A stretch of 64,000 nucleotides of DNA, from positions 241,027-305,026 of the forward strand of contig BDIU01000215.1 in the NCBI GenBank assembly GCA_002118135.1, read 5' to 3'. The position numbers and the translations under genes were made by a program. The stretch is from Trebouxia sp. TZW2008. Its lineage: Eukaryota > Chlorophyta > Trebouxiophyceae > Trebouxiales > Trebouxiaceae. The notes beneath the pieces were generated by a model, which searched no databases, was not told the origin of the DNA, and saw only the letters and a program-made list of their open reading frames with translations. Each line of letters opens with the position of its first letter. Position 1 is the first letter of the stretch. Positions 26,602 through 38,900 of the stretch are shown here, piece after piece.

Positions 26602-26701
26602 GGAAAAAGAAAAGAGACGAACAGCTTACAGCATTAGGCGTCATAACGGGCGCCTCTTTTTATAGACGCAGCCCAAGATTGCTGCTTTCAAAGCAGCAAT
26701 C
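26602..26701 (-). mobile_element. Three-hairpin T-tailed repeat, copy 1
   Basis: Homologous to copies at 36790-36878 and 48418-48508. Read on the minus strand it opens with the perfect hairpin ATTGCTGCTTTGAAAGCAGC followed by AAT, then GGGCTGCGTCT...AGAGGCGCCC, then TGACGCCTAATG, and ends in a TCTCTTTTCTTTTTCC tract. It lies in the 3' UTR region 30 bp after the phosphatase stop codon. It is the most diverged copy, and I could not find its target-site duplication. Confidence 0.7.
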
Positions 26702-27459
26702 AGCCAGATGTTGATCCGTGAGAGGTCAGCATGGCACTAGTTGCAAATGCTTGTAGATACTTGTATACGCTGTGCACAAGCAGAAGTTTTGCTGTGCATG
26801 TTTCTGATACATCACATGATTTAGGAAGACCTGCTGTTGTTGTACTGATGGCTTTCAGCGTGAAATGCGTTTTGCATGCGGTTTACTAATAAGTTATCGG
26901 CAGCAACCTGACCAGCAATCGGCCCTCGTGGTTGGCTTATTGCCGTGATTCTGCCAGAGTCGTTATGCACTTTGATACCACGTTTTCATGCTGTAACAAT
27001 CAAGTCTAGCCTTGTACAACGTTGTGCAAATTTTATCGTGCAAATGTTAAAGAAACATTGTGACAGTGCACAAGTTGCTCCTGGGAGAAGGTCGTTGGTC
27101 TTACTTCCTGCAGCGTGCTATAAGTTGGAGCCTTGTCTCATAGCTACAAGGCATCAGTTGCAGGAGTGACAGGGGGGTTGCAGTCCTAGCCCTAGCCCCC
27201 GTACGACCTGCCTCGGCAGATGAAACGCTCGAGCGTTATGGCGTTTTACGGAAGGCACAAGCTTCGCGTGCTTTGCACGCAACCTGCGTGCGCTCGCCCA
27301 GCAGCTCGGGAACAACGCCAACATGGACCGACTATCTGTACTCGGGCGTGCACTGCACTGGCATCGCAGATTGCTTGAACTCCTGCTCGGTCTCAACGTT
27401 TGGGGAAGGGCAACCCTTTACATCCATCCTACGCTTGAACAAGTCGGGACCAAGCCACC
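26702..27459. other. Intergenic region upstream of the lumen-protein gene
   Basis: No conserved coding segment is seen. The right part (about 27160-27459) is more GC-rich and likely holds the promoter and 5' UTR of the next gene. The left part holds the 3' UTR of the phosphatase. Confidence 0.4.
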
Positions 27460-28073
27460 ATGATGCAGCTTTGCCAGCGCACTGTCGTGAATCCTGTCAC
27501 AGTCCAATCCCGTGTCAGTGCCAACCACAGGTCAGTGACCGTCTGTCAGCAGCGGCAGTCGACCGATGCAGGCAAGAGGTCACTGCGTCGTGAGCTTTTG
27601 GCTGTGGTTGCTGGCGTCTCAATGAGTTTTCAGCCTCTGCAAGCATGGGCGTTCGACAGCTCCAGCCTACCGGTGAGGCATCCATGCATGAGCTGCCCGT
27701 CAGCCTGCGCATTTCCACGATCATCGTCTGCTTTGCGTGTCAGCGGACTACGATACAACATTACGCTCCTGTATCGAAGCATAGTTGATGACGGTCCTGT
27801 ACATCACAAGCCATGTGTTTTGATAAGACGCAAAGTGCTTCCGAGATATTGTATGAAGCGGCTGTCAGCCCTGTCATCAGGCATCAGCAGCGAGAGTATG
27901 CTGTGCAGGGTGGACAAGCAGCAGGAGAGCTTGCAGCAGCTCCTCTGGATGGTGTAGACAGGACGCCTTTGGTCCTGATGGGTCTGGGATGGATTGCAAT
28001 TGCCTCGGCTGTGGCTGCCAGAGAATCAATGCCTGCCAAAGCTGACAGCAACAAAGCCTCTGACGCCAACTGA
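27460..28073 (+). CDS. Small protein with thylakoid-lumen (Tat) targeting signal, unknown function
   Basis: Two exons, 27460-27672 and about 27828-28073, give about 152 residues. The N-terminus is Ser/Thr/Gln/Arg-rich and lacks acidic residues for about 35 residues, like a chloroplast transit peptide. It is followed by KRSLRRELLAVVAGVS, a twin-arginine hydrophobic core, and LQAWA-FD, a lumen processing site of the AxA type. The mature part contains one hydrophobic segment (PLVLMGLGWIAIASAVAA) and ends in a Lys/Asp/Asn/Ser-rich tail. I do not recognise the family. A small photosystem or thylakoid membrane subunit is possible but not shown. The intron acceptor (GATAAG) is weaker than its neighbours, so the second exon start could differ. 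Confidence 0.65.
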
Positions 28074-28803
28074 ATTGAAGCAAGCATTGGTGTCACATTA
28101 CAACCTGCAGTGTTTAGCGCACATCAGCTTGCAACACTTGAGGTGCTTTGTCTATCAAGTCAACAGGGCAGCAACATGCACTTGAGTCAATCTGTAGCCC
28201 TTGCACTGTGAGTAGCTTCAAGTAGTTTCAGAATACGATCTGCTGTAAGTTCTAGCGTGCTGGTTTTGACCTCAAAAGCTGATGTACACTGCTGCTTATC
28301 TGCTCTCAAGGAGTTCACAGTCATCAATGGATTGGAGCTGCGTCTGACAATCTTGTAACATAGCTGTAGATCCTGACTCCTGCAACATCAATGCAAGTGC
28401 TTATTAAAATTGCACACTATCATGATGCTACCTACAGCATAGCACCTAGCCAGTATACCGTAGTGGCCCTTGCTGTCTGCAGCATGACCCAGCTACCAGC
28501 AACAGGTCGTGTCGCGCACGGTCCACGTCTTTACAGCACCTGATTCCTGCCAGTTGTATGCAAGGACTATTGAGTTCATCAATGCGCTCAATGTCAATTG
28601 TGCAGCATGCCTGGCGTGAGCTTGAAAATGACTATGTGCTGAGCCAGAGCAAGCTTCATCAATGTAACAGTCATATATCAATCAGACAAATGTTGTCAGC
28701 TGGGCAACGTCAACGAATCAATCACTTGTTGGCATGATGTATATCACATCAGCAGTCCGATGCACAACATGCGCACTCATGAATTCTCTCAATGTTCACA
28801 AGC
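28074..28803. other. Convergent intergenic region
   Basis: Spacer between the 3' ends of the lumen-protein gene (plus) and the acyltransferase gene (minus). No conserved ORF, RNA gene or repeat is recognised. Confidence 0.4.
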
Positions 28804-31800
28804 TCACGAGACGAAGGCTGCATGGCTATCACCATTGTTGCCTGCATTGCTCCCTGGTTTAGTATCTGGTCCTGCTTGCTTACTTTGCGAAGTGCTGACA
28901 CCATTACTGCCCTTATCACTGACAGGGGGCATGTACGGCAGGGGCTGAACAGGTCTGAATGCCCTGGCAAGAGTTGCACCCAGATAGACTGCTACCACAG
29001 CTGTGGCATGGGGTCGAAACCCTCCAAAGAAGCTCAACAGCCACCAGGCAAATCTCACAGACCAATACGTAGTCGCCCAGAAAAGCACTAAACTGGCGCT
29101 TCCAACCACCAGCATCAGTGCTTTTGTGACACGTGTGTAATGCCGGTCATCAATTTCTGGCGGCGCTTGCACTCTAGCATCTGCAGTCAGTGCAAGCTAG
29201 ATCATCAGCAAGGAGCCTTGTCACAAGATACTGACAAGTCATCAAGGGATGAGGCCACCCCTCGCTTGCTTGGTCAGACACAATAACGTCACTGCATCGT
29301 AATACAAACACACTACTGCTACACAATGACTGAAAGAGAAAATCAACACAACAAAGATCACTCGCACTCGCACTCGCGCTCACACATGCCTGATTCCAAC
29401 AGGAAAGACTCATGCACATAGGATCAAGCAGGCATGCTACAGCATATGCAGCATGCAGTCATTGACTGCAGCTGCCTCTGTTGTGCATACAGTTTGCACA
29501 AGCAAGCATAGCAGCTACACGCCTGATTTTGACACTCTGCATATTGTCTGCTTGATGTGTAATGGTGCCTTAGGCCGGCACCTAACAGAAATGCATGCTC
29601 ACGCTGTGTGTGGCATAAGCTAGGCGCTGTGCGCAGTATACAATACAAGCGCAAGCTCAAGAGGCTGAACTAATGTGGACAGATTCTGCCAATGATCCTG
29701 ACCAAGAAACGACTGGGAAGTTCACTCATGTAACTCCAGATTTGAAGGGTAGATGGGCTTCTACTGGTCATAACACTCCTGATGCACCTGGCTGGCCAAT
29801 TATTGAAGAAACAGAAAACTCTTAAAAAATGTGCCAAAAGGCCGTTACCTCCAGGTTTTGACGAATAGACGCGCTTCCACTGGTGATCCCATTCTTGTTG
29901 CACTTTGCTGGCAAAGCCCTCAAAGTCAGGAAATTGGGTGGAATGGATTGGCTCTGAATAGCCCACAACTATGGTCTGACCAAATCCAGCTGTCATGACC
30001 TTTTCTGACAAGACTGCTTCCTTGTTTGCTGACATGACAATCTGCAGCACAAGATACTAATGTTTGCCAACAATCTTGCGGAAGAGGTGCATTGTCATGA
30101 GCTTTCATGATAGCTGCAAAGAGCTGCAACTTCAGCTCGTGACCTTTCCCAACAGGACTGGCCCCCCTGTTCCCTGACATAAAATTATGCAGAACAAGAT
30201 GAGCTTTCATAAAAGATGCGTTTGTGCTGCACAAGGCTCCAAGACAGATTGCATGACAGTGCATCTGCGAATCCAGACATGAAAGCGCTGCCAGCTGTCA
30301 GTCATGATGTTCTGTGACAAACTCTATGCACTGCCATGCACTGGGGAGGTTTGTATGCATGGCATACCTGGACAGGGTATTTCCGATCATACGCAAAGTG
30401 CAGCATCCCTCGCTTCAACGGCAGGGACTGCTGTTTGGTGCTTCTGTGACCTGCAAAATAACAGCAGTCCATGTCAGCCATACTCCAGCATTTGTGTGGA
30501 AATGCGTTCGTGAGGCTGCATATGCCCGCCATCAGGTGTTCTGATTGGATTGATGTCTGACACACTGGATGAGCCATGGAAGTGCAACATCCCTCGCTTC
30601 AACGGCAGAGATTGCTGATTGGTGCTTCTGTGACCTGCAAAATAACAGCAGGCCATGTCAGCCATAATCCAGCATTTGTGTGTAAATGCGTTCGTGAGGC
30701 TGCATATGCCCGCCATCAGGTGTTCTGATTGGATTGATGTCTGACACACTGGATGAGCCATGAAAGTGCACCATCCCTCGCTTCAGTGGCAGAGACTGTT
30801 GCTTGGTGCTCCTGTGACCCGCAAAACAACAGCAGTTCATGTCAGCAATAATGAACAGTCCGAACGTGAGTCTATATGTGAGTCCGCGTATAAGGGCAGC
30901 ATCTCTTGTTTCAGATGCAGAAATTGCTGCCTGGTGCTCCTGTGACCTGCCAAGCAATAGTATGTATGCTTGTATGTGTGTCAGTGATAGCCCCGACGTT
31001 GCTTCTACAGCTGCATTTGAGTCTGCAAGTGGCTGTCATCAGCTTGTTGGCCTCAGTGATTGTTGGAAACGCTGTCAGGAACAATGTTGTCCGCACAATG
31101 TTGCCTGGAACAATGTTGCCTGTGTAACAATGTTGCCTGGAACAATGATGCCTGTGAAACAATGTTGCCTGTGGAACAATGTTGCCTGGAACAATGTTGC
31201 CTGTGTAACAAGATTGCCTGGAACAATGTTGCCTGGATTGCTGCCTAGATCGTTTCACTTGTCTGTGCCAGGTGCCTTGATGCCCCGGCTGATGGCAGTT
31301 GACATCACACGTGAAAATTTTTTCTGGATGGAAGCTCTAGGTCATGTTATGTTTCGATAGGAACTTGAGTAATTATATCTTGTGCAAATTCGTTCAAAAA
31401 CCACCTATTGTGCAGTCAAGCTTGTGTGTCATACTATGGCACTGCTCTGTTGCTCATGTCTGTCATTTCGTCACTGTGCCTAAACAAAAATTGAGAATGC
31501 GCAAGTATCACATGATGGCAGGTGCTTTCACTGCCACAGCTGAATGTATCATGCACATGACTTTCATCTGCAGCAGAAATGCAGCTGCCAGCATCTGATA
31601 GCATGTACAGGGCCAATCCTTGCCCAACACAAACTGGTGTTTGAGCAAAGAAGAATTTGACATTCGCATAACTTTGAAATGTAGCTAGCAGAAGCAACTG
31701 CCAACATGTGACAGCATATACACATTCAAACCTTGCCCAGAACTGACTGTTGGGGTCAAGCAAAGACGCAGCTGTCAGCTTGTTTGAAGTCTGGTCAATG

Positions 31801-34800
31801 GACATCCCTGTAAATTTGCATTCTCATCTTTGGCAAACAAAAAGCGGCTGCCAACATGTGATAGCATGTACGCGCTCAAACCTTGCCCAAAACTGATTGG
31901 TGTTTCAGCAAAGAAGAAGCAGGCAGCTTGTTGGAAGTCTGGTCACTGGACATCCTTATGAGTCCGTTCTTGACAAGTCTGTTGGCAGCTGCTTTAGTCC
32001 AGCTACATTGTATTCTTGTGGTAGTGACAGGCGATGTAGTGACATTGTTGATGTAACAACAGTGAAAGTGGAAATCAAGTACTGCATTCTAACTGTAGCG
32101 GGTCAAGAACTCAAAGTAGTGACAAGATTTCTTGTCAAACGACGGAGTTGTTGTGAGGAGGAAGCACTGCAGCTGGCACAGCAGTTGACCTTACCTTACC
32201 ATACAGAATGAGGAGGGATGCATGATATGAAAGCTGGATTATATGAGAAATACGGTTATAAGGAGAAATCAATGCAGCTGGCTGTTGGTGAGGTAGAATT
32301 TGGCTACACACCTAGCGCCTATGCTACGATGCATTATCTGGCGTTGTTGCTACTGTTGTGACCATGGCTTTGATGACTACTTTGATGCTCATTATTGTGA
32401 TGACCATGGTTATTACTTTCATGTCATTGTGATTACTGTTGTTCAGTATTAGACAGCAGCTTAGACAGCAGCTTAGGCAGCAGCTTAGGCAGCAGCTTAA
32501 GCAGCAGCTCAGGCAGCAGATCAGGTAGCAGCTTAGGCAGCAGCGCAAGCAGCAGATCAGGTAGCTGCTACAGCACTTGATCCCACCTTCAGGGTACACA
32601 ATGAGGCTCTTGATGGGGCTAGCTTGAAGCTTGCGGTCTATGAAGTCATTCAATGCCTGCAATAACAGAGCAAACTTCTGCCTGAAACAGATGCAATGCA
32701 TCAAGAGGAGACACAAGGTGACGTGCAGGCATGTCGGTGATGACATTCTATGCTTAACAACAGAGTCTCGCACATTCTCGACATGTGAGGACAGCTGCAG
32801 AGCCTGTGCAAGCTTGTGTTGGCTTCAACTGATGCTATTGCCAAGGTGACAGCCGCGCATGCGAGCCAGGCTTGACACACAGCCTTAATCAAAGTGAGAC
32901 GCCGTTGAGTACAACAGCATGCAGTATCGTCTCTCATGTGATCCGCGTACAAGCACGGGAAACCATGCCCGCGCAACATGTGCCATGGTATGCAGCAGGC
33001 GACAATAACAGCATGCAGACTGAGAGGACTACGTGAGACACAGGCCATGCTTTACTGAAACCTGACAGAGAGAGACATGATCATGTCTGACATGACCAGC
33101 TCAGCAGAAGCAAGCTTGACTTAATATGCAGCAACAACTAAACAGACATCGCTACGTGTACAAGCAAGAGGACTATGTTGGGCACAGGCCATGATGTACT
33201 GAAGTCTGACAGGGCGGCTTGAGCATGTTTGCAATGACAGGATAAGTAAGAGCAAACTTACATTCCTGTCTCTGACGGCTCCCCGCTTGAACAGAACCAC
33301 ACTCCTCACAATGATGACAGCTGTCATGAAGACTGGAAAGACAAAGAAGACTGCCCATCTGCAGTATGCAGGAACAAGATTGTCAACACAAACCTGCACA
33401 CAGACTTGCATGTATAGCAGGCTGGACTTGAAAGACAATGAGGTGTTGCGACTATGCCAGTAATCTGCAGTGTGCAGGAACAGGTTGCCTAGCGCAATAT
33501 TGCAAGGACAGCATGCTGCACAAAACGACAATCAGTTGTTATAACTGGGTCAGGGATTAGCATTGAGAAGGAACAAGCTTGCGACCAGACAATTGCAAAC
33601 ACAGCAGGCTAGACTTGAATGACAATCAGAAGTTGTGGCCCAGTCAGAGAGGATCAAGAATGTTTTGGCCAGGCCTGCTGAATACACAAGGCTTGTACTG
33701 ATGCCCTGCATACTATTTAGTGCAGCATAGTGATTGCTACCAATATACAGCATGCCTCATACAGGTGCAATGCAGAAGCAGCATTGCAACATTGGAGCAA
33801 GGTCCTGGGCTGCCTCTATGCACATAAACTCCGTGTACAGTGCTCACTTTCCTTGTTCTTGTTAAGAGCAGGCAGTTGCTCCAGACATTCATTCCATTTA
33901 TTCATTGTAAATGTGGGCTAGGCAGGCTCAGCAGGCCCATCTAGGTACGTACAGAAGCAATCAACTGTCTCCAACCAATTTGATCATGCCCTTATTGTGT
34001 CCTGATCCAGTCGTCCACACGGGTCATATTGAATGCCTCACCTGCTAAGCATCTGTGCATAGCCCTCTGTTGCAACAACATCCAGGAAGAAGTCGCCCCA
34101 AGACCTATGGTTGCTCTGCGACATGAAAAGAGTAGCTTTGGAGTTGCACAGGGTGATGTATGTATTATTGAGAGGGGCGAAGCTGTGGCGGTGGGATTTG
34201 CCGATGCGGGGATCAAAGGGAGAGAGATGTACAGTAAACTCTCTTTGTAAGGACATTCAATGTAAGGACAATCTCGATGTAAGGACAACGCCATTGGTAA
34301 CCCATTACTGCATTCTGACTGCACTGGTCCCTCTAAGTAGGGACAATTTGATGCAAGGACAAACTGTCTTGGTGACCAAAGTAGTCGTTACAAAGAGAGT
34401 TTACTGTAGCTGTTGCGTTGGTTTAAGGGACAGGCAGATGTAGAGATAGACGTCATGACAGACATGGGCATAGGCGCAATCATAGACAAGGACGTAGACA
34501 TATAGATAGCAACAGAATGTGGCAGGGACCGGGCAACCTGCATAGTGCAAGCAGTACATTGAAACGTAGGAGGCAAAGCACAGTTGACATACCAAGAAGA
34601 TGCAAGTGCTATATTTGCCACCAGTGTAAAGCTCCGGCCCATCAAGATATAAGAAGGTGCACTGGAACATCTGCTTCAGTGCAATAGCCCTGCAGGTGTC
34701 ATTGGAGTGTTGCTGCATGCGCACAATGGCAGCACAACAAAGCTGAGATGCACTCACCAGCCATATGCATCATTGCGAGGGCCTTGCAGCTTCCAGAATC

Positions 34801-34888
34801 TGATTTTGCCCAGCATAGCGCCCACGGGCAGGCTCCAATACAGTATGAACACCCCCAGCAAAAACGGCGGCAAATTGAGCAGCAACAT
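28804..34888 (-). CDS. Membrane lysophospholipid / 1-acyl-glycerol-3-phosphate acyltransferase-like (PlsC family)
   Basis: Eight exons with continuous phase encode 373 residues: 34758-34888, 34593-34689, 34042-34115, 33262-33358, 32587-32656, 30368-30450, 29849-30041, 28804-29180. The start ATG follows an in-frame stop. The N-terminal segment LNLPPFLLGVFILYWSLP is a membrane anchor. Exon 3 encodes SNHRSWGDFFLD, the catalytic HX4D motif of PlsC acyltransferases. Exon 5 encodes KSLIVYPEG, the acceptor-binding motif, continued by GHRSTKQQSLPLKRGM in exon 6. Hydrophobic stretches lie in exon 4 (VFFVFPVFMTAVIIV) and in the last exon (ALMLVVGSASLVLFWAT and AWWLLSFFGG). The tail is Ser/Gly/Asn-rich. 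It probably transfers acyl chains to lysophosphatidic acid or another lysophospholipid in an internal membrane. The exact substrate is not deducible. Confidence 0.9.
29700..29780 (-). repeat. Donor-side fossil of acyltransferase exon 7
   Basis: Repeats the 3' end of exon 7 (sequence encoding the DHQWKRVYSSKPG region) about 75 bp downstream in the transcript. The donor has mutated to TTACAT. Confidence 0.65.
30130..30955 (-). repeat. Acceptor-side fossils of acyltransferase exons 6 and 7
   Basis: Two nearly perfect 184-bp period copies and a third, more decayed one repeat the exon 6 start GHRSTKQQSLPLKRGM at about 30577-30640, 30765-30835 and 30890-30955, all upstream of the functional exon 30368-30450. 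At about 30130-30195 there is a diverged copy of the exon 7 start. Confidence 0.85.
31076..31245. repeat. ACAATGTTGCCTGGA minisatellite
   Basis: About nine units of 15-19 bp in an acyltransferase intron. They are non-coding with respect to the gene. Confidence 0.85.
32450..32570. repeat. 15-bp minisatellite (AGGCAGCAGCTTAGG-type)
   Basis: About eight units directly after acyltransferase exon 5 in the transcript. Unit length is a multiple of three, so it produces an open frame rich in Leu/Ser/Cys on the minus strand, but it lies beyond the donor. Confidence 0.85.
33893..33995 (-). mobile_element. LINE family A 3' fragment, copy 2
   Basis: Shares the 3' ~100 bp with the element at 5505-5800, including WRQLIASV then a stop, CCTAGCCCAC and TTTACAATGAATA. 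It is strongly 5'-truncated and lies in an acyltransferase intron. Confidence 0.8.
34232..34406. mobile_element. MITE, Tc1/mariner-like, copy 2
   Basis: A 175-bp element with perfect 19-bp terminal inverted repeats, CAGTAAACTCTCTTTGTAA, flanked by TA duplications at 34230-34231 and 34407-34408. Internal TGTAAGGACA motifs repeat three times after the left end. There is no transposase. It lies in an acyltransferase intron. Confidence 0.93.
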
Positions 34889-35989
34889 GTTGCTGTACTG
34901 CTGGGTTCAGGAACGCTGACCCACTCTGCGCACCAAACCTCCGCCCTTCGGTGTAGATCACATGCAGCTGAAGGGCGTACGCTCTTGCGCCCAGCTACTC
35001 AGACCAGCAGCTCGCAGGGTTACTGTATCACAAAATCACATAATCAGGGGTGCTGCGCACGCAAATCAGCCTGAGCTTGCACAATCCACTGCTTCTGTGC
35101 GATTATAGTTCCTACGGTGCAATCGCGCGATTGAGCATGCTAGCGCAATGCGCTACCCACAGCACAACAGTGCATGTAGTGCGGCTCTGTTTCAATCGGT
35201 CACAAGTGTGTTGCTGGGCGCAACAGATGCGGTCATGCCATTTGACCTGGCCGAATTAGTTGGTCAACCGACCAAGTTATGAAGAAGAAGACCGGAGCTC
35301 TGCTGCTCATGCAGAACTTGCATGATGACAACAGGAAAAGAACACTCAAGGCCTCAAAAAAGGATGCTGGCATGACATTAAAGGTGCATGTTTCAGCAGC
35401 GTCATCACACTTCAAGCTGTAGTGTATGATAGTTCCGGAAGCAGCTGTAGCTCAGCAGAATCTGCTGAGCAGATCTGCAGCTCTGCTGATGTACCGATCG
35501 AACTTCTAAGTTGAAGCGGATTAGGCTCTACATGTCTGACACATGGTTGTTCTGCAGTATTAGCTAACTAGCAAAGCTATAGCAGAGGTAAGTCTCTGAA
35601 AGCTGTTGAAATGACTCATGCTCCAACTGTAAATGTATTGCACATTAGCATGAAAAGCTGGAGCACTATCGTGGTTACTGGTATGGCCAGAGCCTACCTC
35701 AAGCAGCAGCCCCTACAACCAGGATGCAGCTGTACAATAGGCAAACGAGCAAACAATGTGTTGAGCAAGAATTTGCAAGTCGTGCAATGAATGACACAGC
35801 ATATATATTGGACAAGCAGGCGACCAGGGAAATGTGTGTTCAGTCAACAGGACTGCAACTCAATACAAAGTCACACAACTGGCAGTTTTGCCAATTGTTG
35901 CTCAGTAAGCACTCCTCCTGGACCCAGAGTGAGAACCAACGGCTCCAGATCACCTCAGTACTGTTACAGTATGCAGTAGTGCAGTCAAG
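34889..35989. other. Intergenic region between FMO 3' end and acyltransferase start
   Basis: Contains the acyltransferase promoter and 5' UTR and the 3' UTR of the monooxygenase gene. The ORF at 35724-36074 (plus) is antisense to the last monooxygenase exon at its right end and shows no family features. No RNA gene was recognised. Confidence 0.4.
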
Positions 35990-38900
35990 TCAACTTGCTG
36001 ACACACCGTTGCTTGGGCCAGTGTGTGATAGTTCCTTTGCAAGGATGTCCTCACAAAATTTGTCTGCTGCTTGATAGGCAGTCAATTCCTCCGGTCCCCA
36101 CTTATCTCTGAAAGTATCTGGACTGCCCAGAATGTGTTTGTTCACTTTGCCATACATGGTTTCCAGAAACTTTGGCTGCAAAGGAACATCTGGGCCGCAC
36201 ATCTGGGCTAGCTTGGCGTTGTAGACCCACTGATTGACTGGCATAATGTCTGACTGCATGGACCAGAAAACCTGTCAGTGTATAATGAAAATCAATGAAC
36301 TTCCTGGCAAAAGAGTTAGCTGTCATGCTCAAAATGCATTTGTTCACTTTGCCATAGTCTTAAGAAAGCTTGGCTGCAAAGGAACATCTGGACCGCACAT
36401 TTGAGCTAGCTTGGCGTTGTAGACCCACTGATTGACTGGCATGATGTCTGACTGCATGAACCAGAAAATATGTCAGTGTATATTGGTAACAGATGACACT
36501 TCCTGGCAAAAAAGGTAGGTGTCATGTCCAGAATGTGTTTGTTCACTTTGCCGTGAACGATGTGAAGGAAGCTCGGCTGTAAAGGCACATCTGGGCTGCA
36601 CACTTGGGCTAGCTTGGCGTTGTAGACCCACTGGTTGACTGCATAATGTCTGACTGCATGGACCAGAACATGTGTCAGTGCATGACTGCAGCCTTGTGCA
36701 TGTGCTGTAGAGCCAATTTTGTCATACAGGACAATACAATTGGAAAGCACTCACTGCATGCCAGTTGCAGCAGTGTTTTGGAGCGAGGAGAAAAAAAGAA
36801 AAAAAAGGGGGGAAAAAAGCGTCTACGCCGTTAGGCGTCATGACGGGAGCCTCTGTCTAAAGAGGCAGCCCGAGATTCGGAGCGAGGACTAGCTGACATC
36901 AGGGTATTCTTCCAACTACCGTTTGCAGTCGTTCTACAGCAAAATCATTGTACCAATGTAAGTCTCTCACCTGATTGTGTGTGTATCTCACTGGCACTCC
37001 GTTGTCTATCAGTAGCTGGTAAAACTCAGCAATGTCTTGAGTCATCTGCTGCTTGCTAGGAAGCTGCACTCGCCCTGACAAAACCCTAGCCACCAGCTTG
37101 CTCTGCACCCATGAGCATCATGATGTCATGTCACACTTATCATTTGCACACTTTTTGTGATAAGGGCTCTCAAGTTTTGACAGTTGCAAAACAGGTCAAT
37201 TGCTTTGGGCGCAAGACGTGCTAGCAAGCCACGCTCTGAATCAGCATGATGATGTCTGACCATACTTGACATCTGCAAATGGTTTGTAACAAAAACATGA
37301 TCTTTGACAAAATTTTGCCACCAGCTTGCTCTGCAACCATCACCATGATTGCTGTCTGACCTTGCTGAACATGAGCAAATGGTTTGTAATATTGGTGTCC
37401 ATCTGTGACAAAACTCTAGCCTTCAGCTTGCTCTGCACCCATCAGCATCATCCAACATTGCCAATGTTTAGATTCATGATGTTAACAATTACGCATCGCA
37501 GTACATGTGCTAGGTGACTGTGGCCCAAGTCCTGTCTCGCCAGGCAGGCTTGTTCTGAGCGTCTGTGTACCGACGTCTGATATTTGACTTTTGAAAGTAA
37601 GACAAGGCATAGCCATTCCGGATCACATTTGCACACTGCTGATTTTGAAAGCTGCCATGCTTTGATGGCTGTGCTGCAATAGCTTTATTTGCTTCAGCTG
37701 ACCACATGCTAGAAGGCATATTCAAAGACAAGTCACTGCCAAGACTGGTACAAGAAAGATGACAGACAAGTGTGTCAGCAGATATCAGATGTGCATGACT
37801 CAGTTACCAGGCTTTGTCTATCACATGCATGATACAAGTACTTCTTGTTGTAGTGAAGTACAAAGCAGGCACAAGTGAATCATGAACCCGGTCCTTGGCA
37901 AACATCACAGTCAGAATGAAGCAGGAAAAAATGACGCTGAAAATGCAGCTGACAATCTTGTAGGCTGAGTGGGCTCCACAGCTGAATGCCAAACACTTTC
38001 AAGCTTACACGTGATGCATGCTGTCATATCCTTGTTGACACTTGTCCATGACTTGAATGGACTGTCAGCAGGGTACATGCACAGCTAACTGATGCCATCC
38101 TGATTGAGCTGACTGCTAACACATGCAGTCAAGTGCCCCCTGTCAGTTGAACACTGGTTGGATTACAACATCAGCAGTGGACCATGACCTTCAGTGCTGT
38201 TGCACGTAGCGTTTTCTTACCAAATCTTGCGCTATGGTGTTTATTGGCTTTGAAGGTTCCATTGAATACTTTCTTGAATGCTGAAACATACCTGCAGCTC
38301 AAACTGTGGGTTTCTGAGAGATTTCCACAGCAGCCCAATAAAGGCCAGAGAGGGGGCTACTGAAGGAGGGTAGATGTGCTGCCAAAGGGGGGTCACCCTC
38401 ATGTTGTGAGATTCGATGATGCCTGTGCCTTGCAAGAAGGGATAGGCGTACTGGTACCCGGTGCAGTATATTACAGCGTCAATGTTGGCAAGTTCTGTTC
38501 CATCCTGTATAATCAGACCATGTTGAAGAAGCAGGCAACCTGAAACAACCTCAAGTTTGCAATGACGTCTGTGCCTTGCAAGAAGGGATAGGCGTATTGG
38601 TACCCGGTGCAGTAGATTACAGCGTCAATGTTGGCGAGTTGTGTGTCATCCTGTATCAACAGTTGAAAATGAAAAAGCAGAACATTGAGACAGATTTCCT
38701 TTGTGAGTGAACCTGTTTATCTGCTTGCAGTGGTGCAACCAGTGTACTGAGGCAGTTTAAAGTAGCCAATGCATGAACAGAGCATTGTGCAGGAGATGAG
38801 TATGACTTTGCTTGTCAGATCATGATGCAGAAGCAGGCGCACGGGATTATGCACGCTAAACAAGCAAACCAATGGAAACAAGGCTTAAGCCAGACATTGT

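Noticed and set aside
34770..34961. Minus-strand ORF MIYTEGRRFGAQSG..
   Set aside because: Another frame over the same DNA encodes the acyltransferase's first exon with a membrane helix and correct phase.
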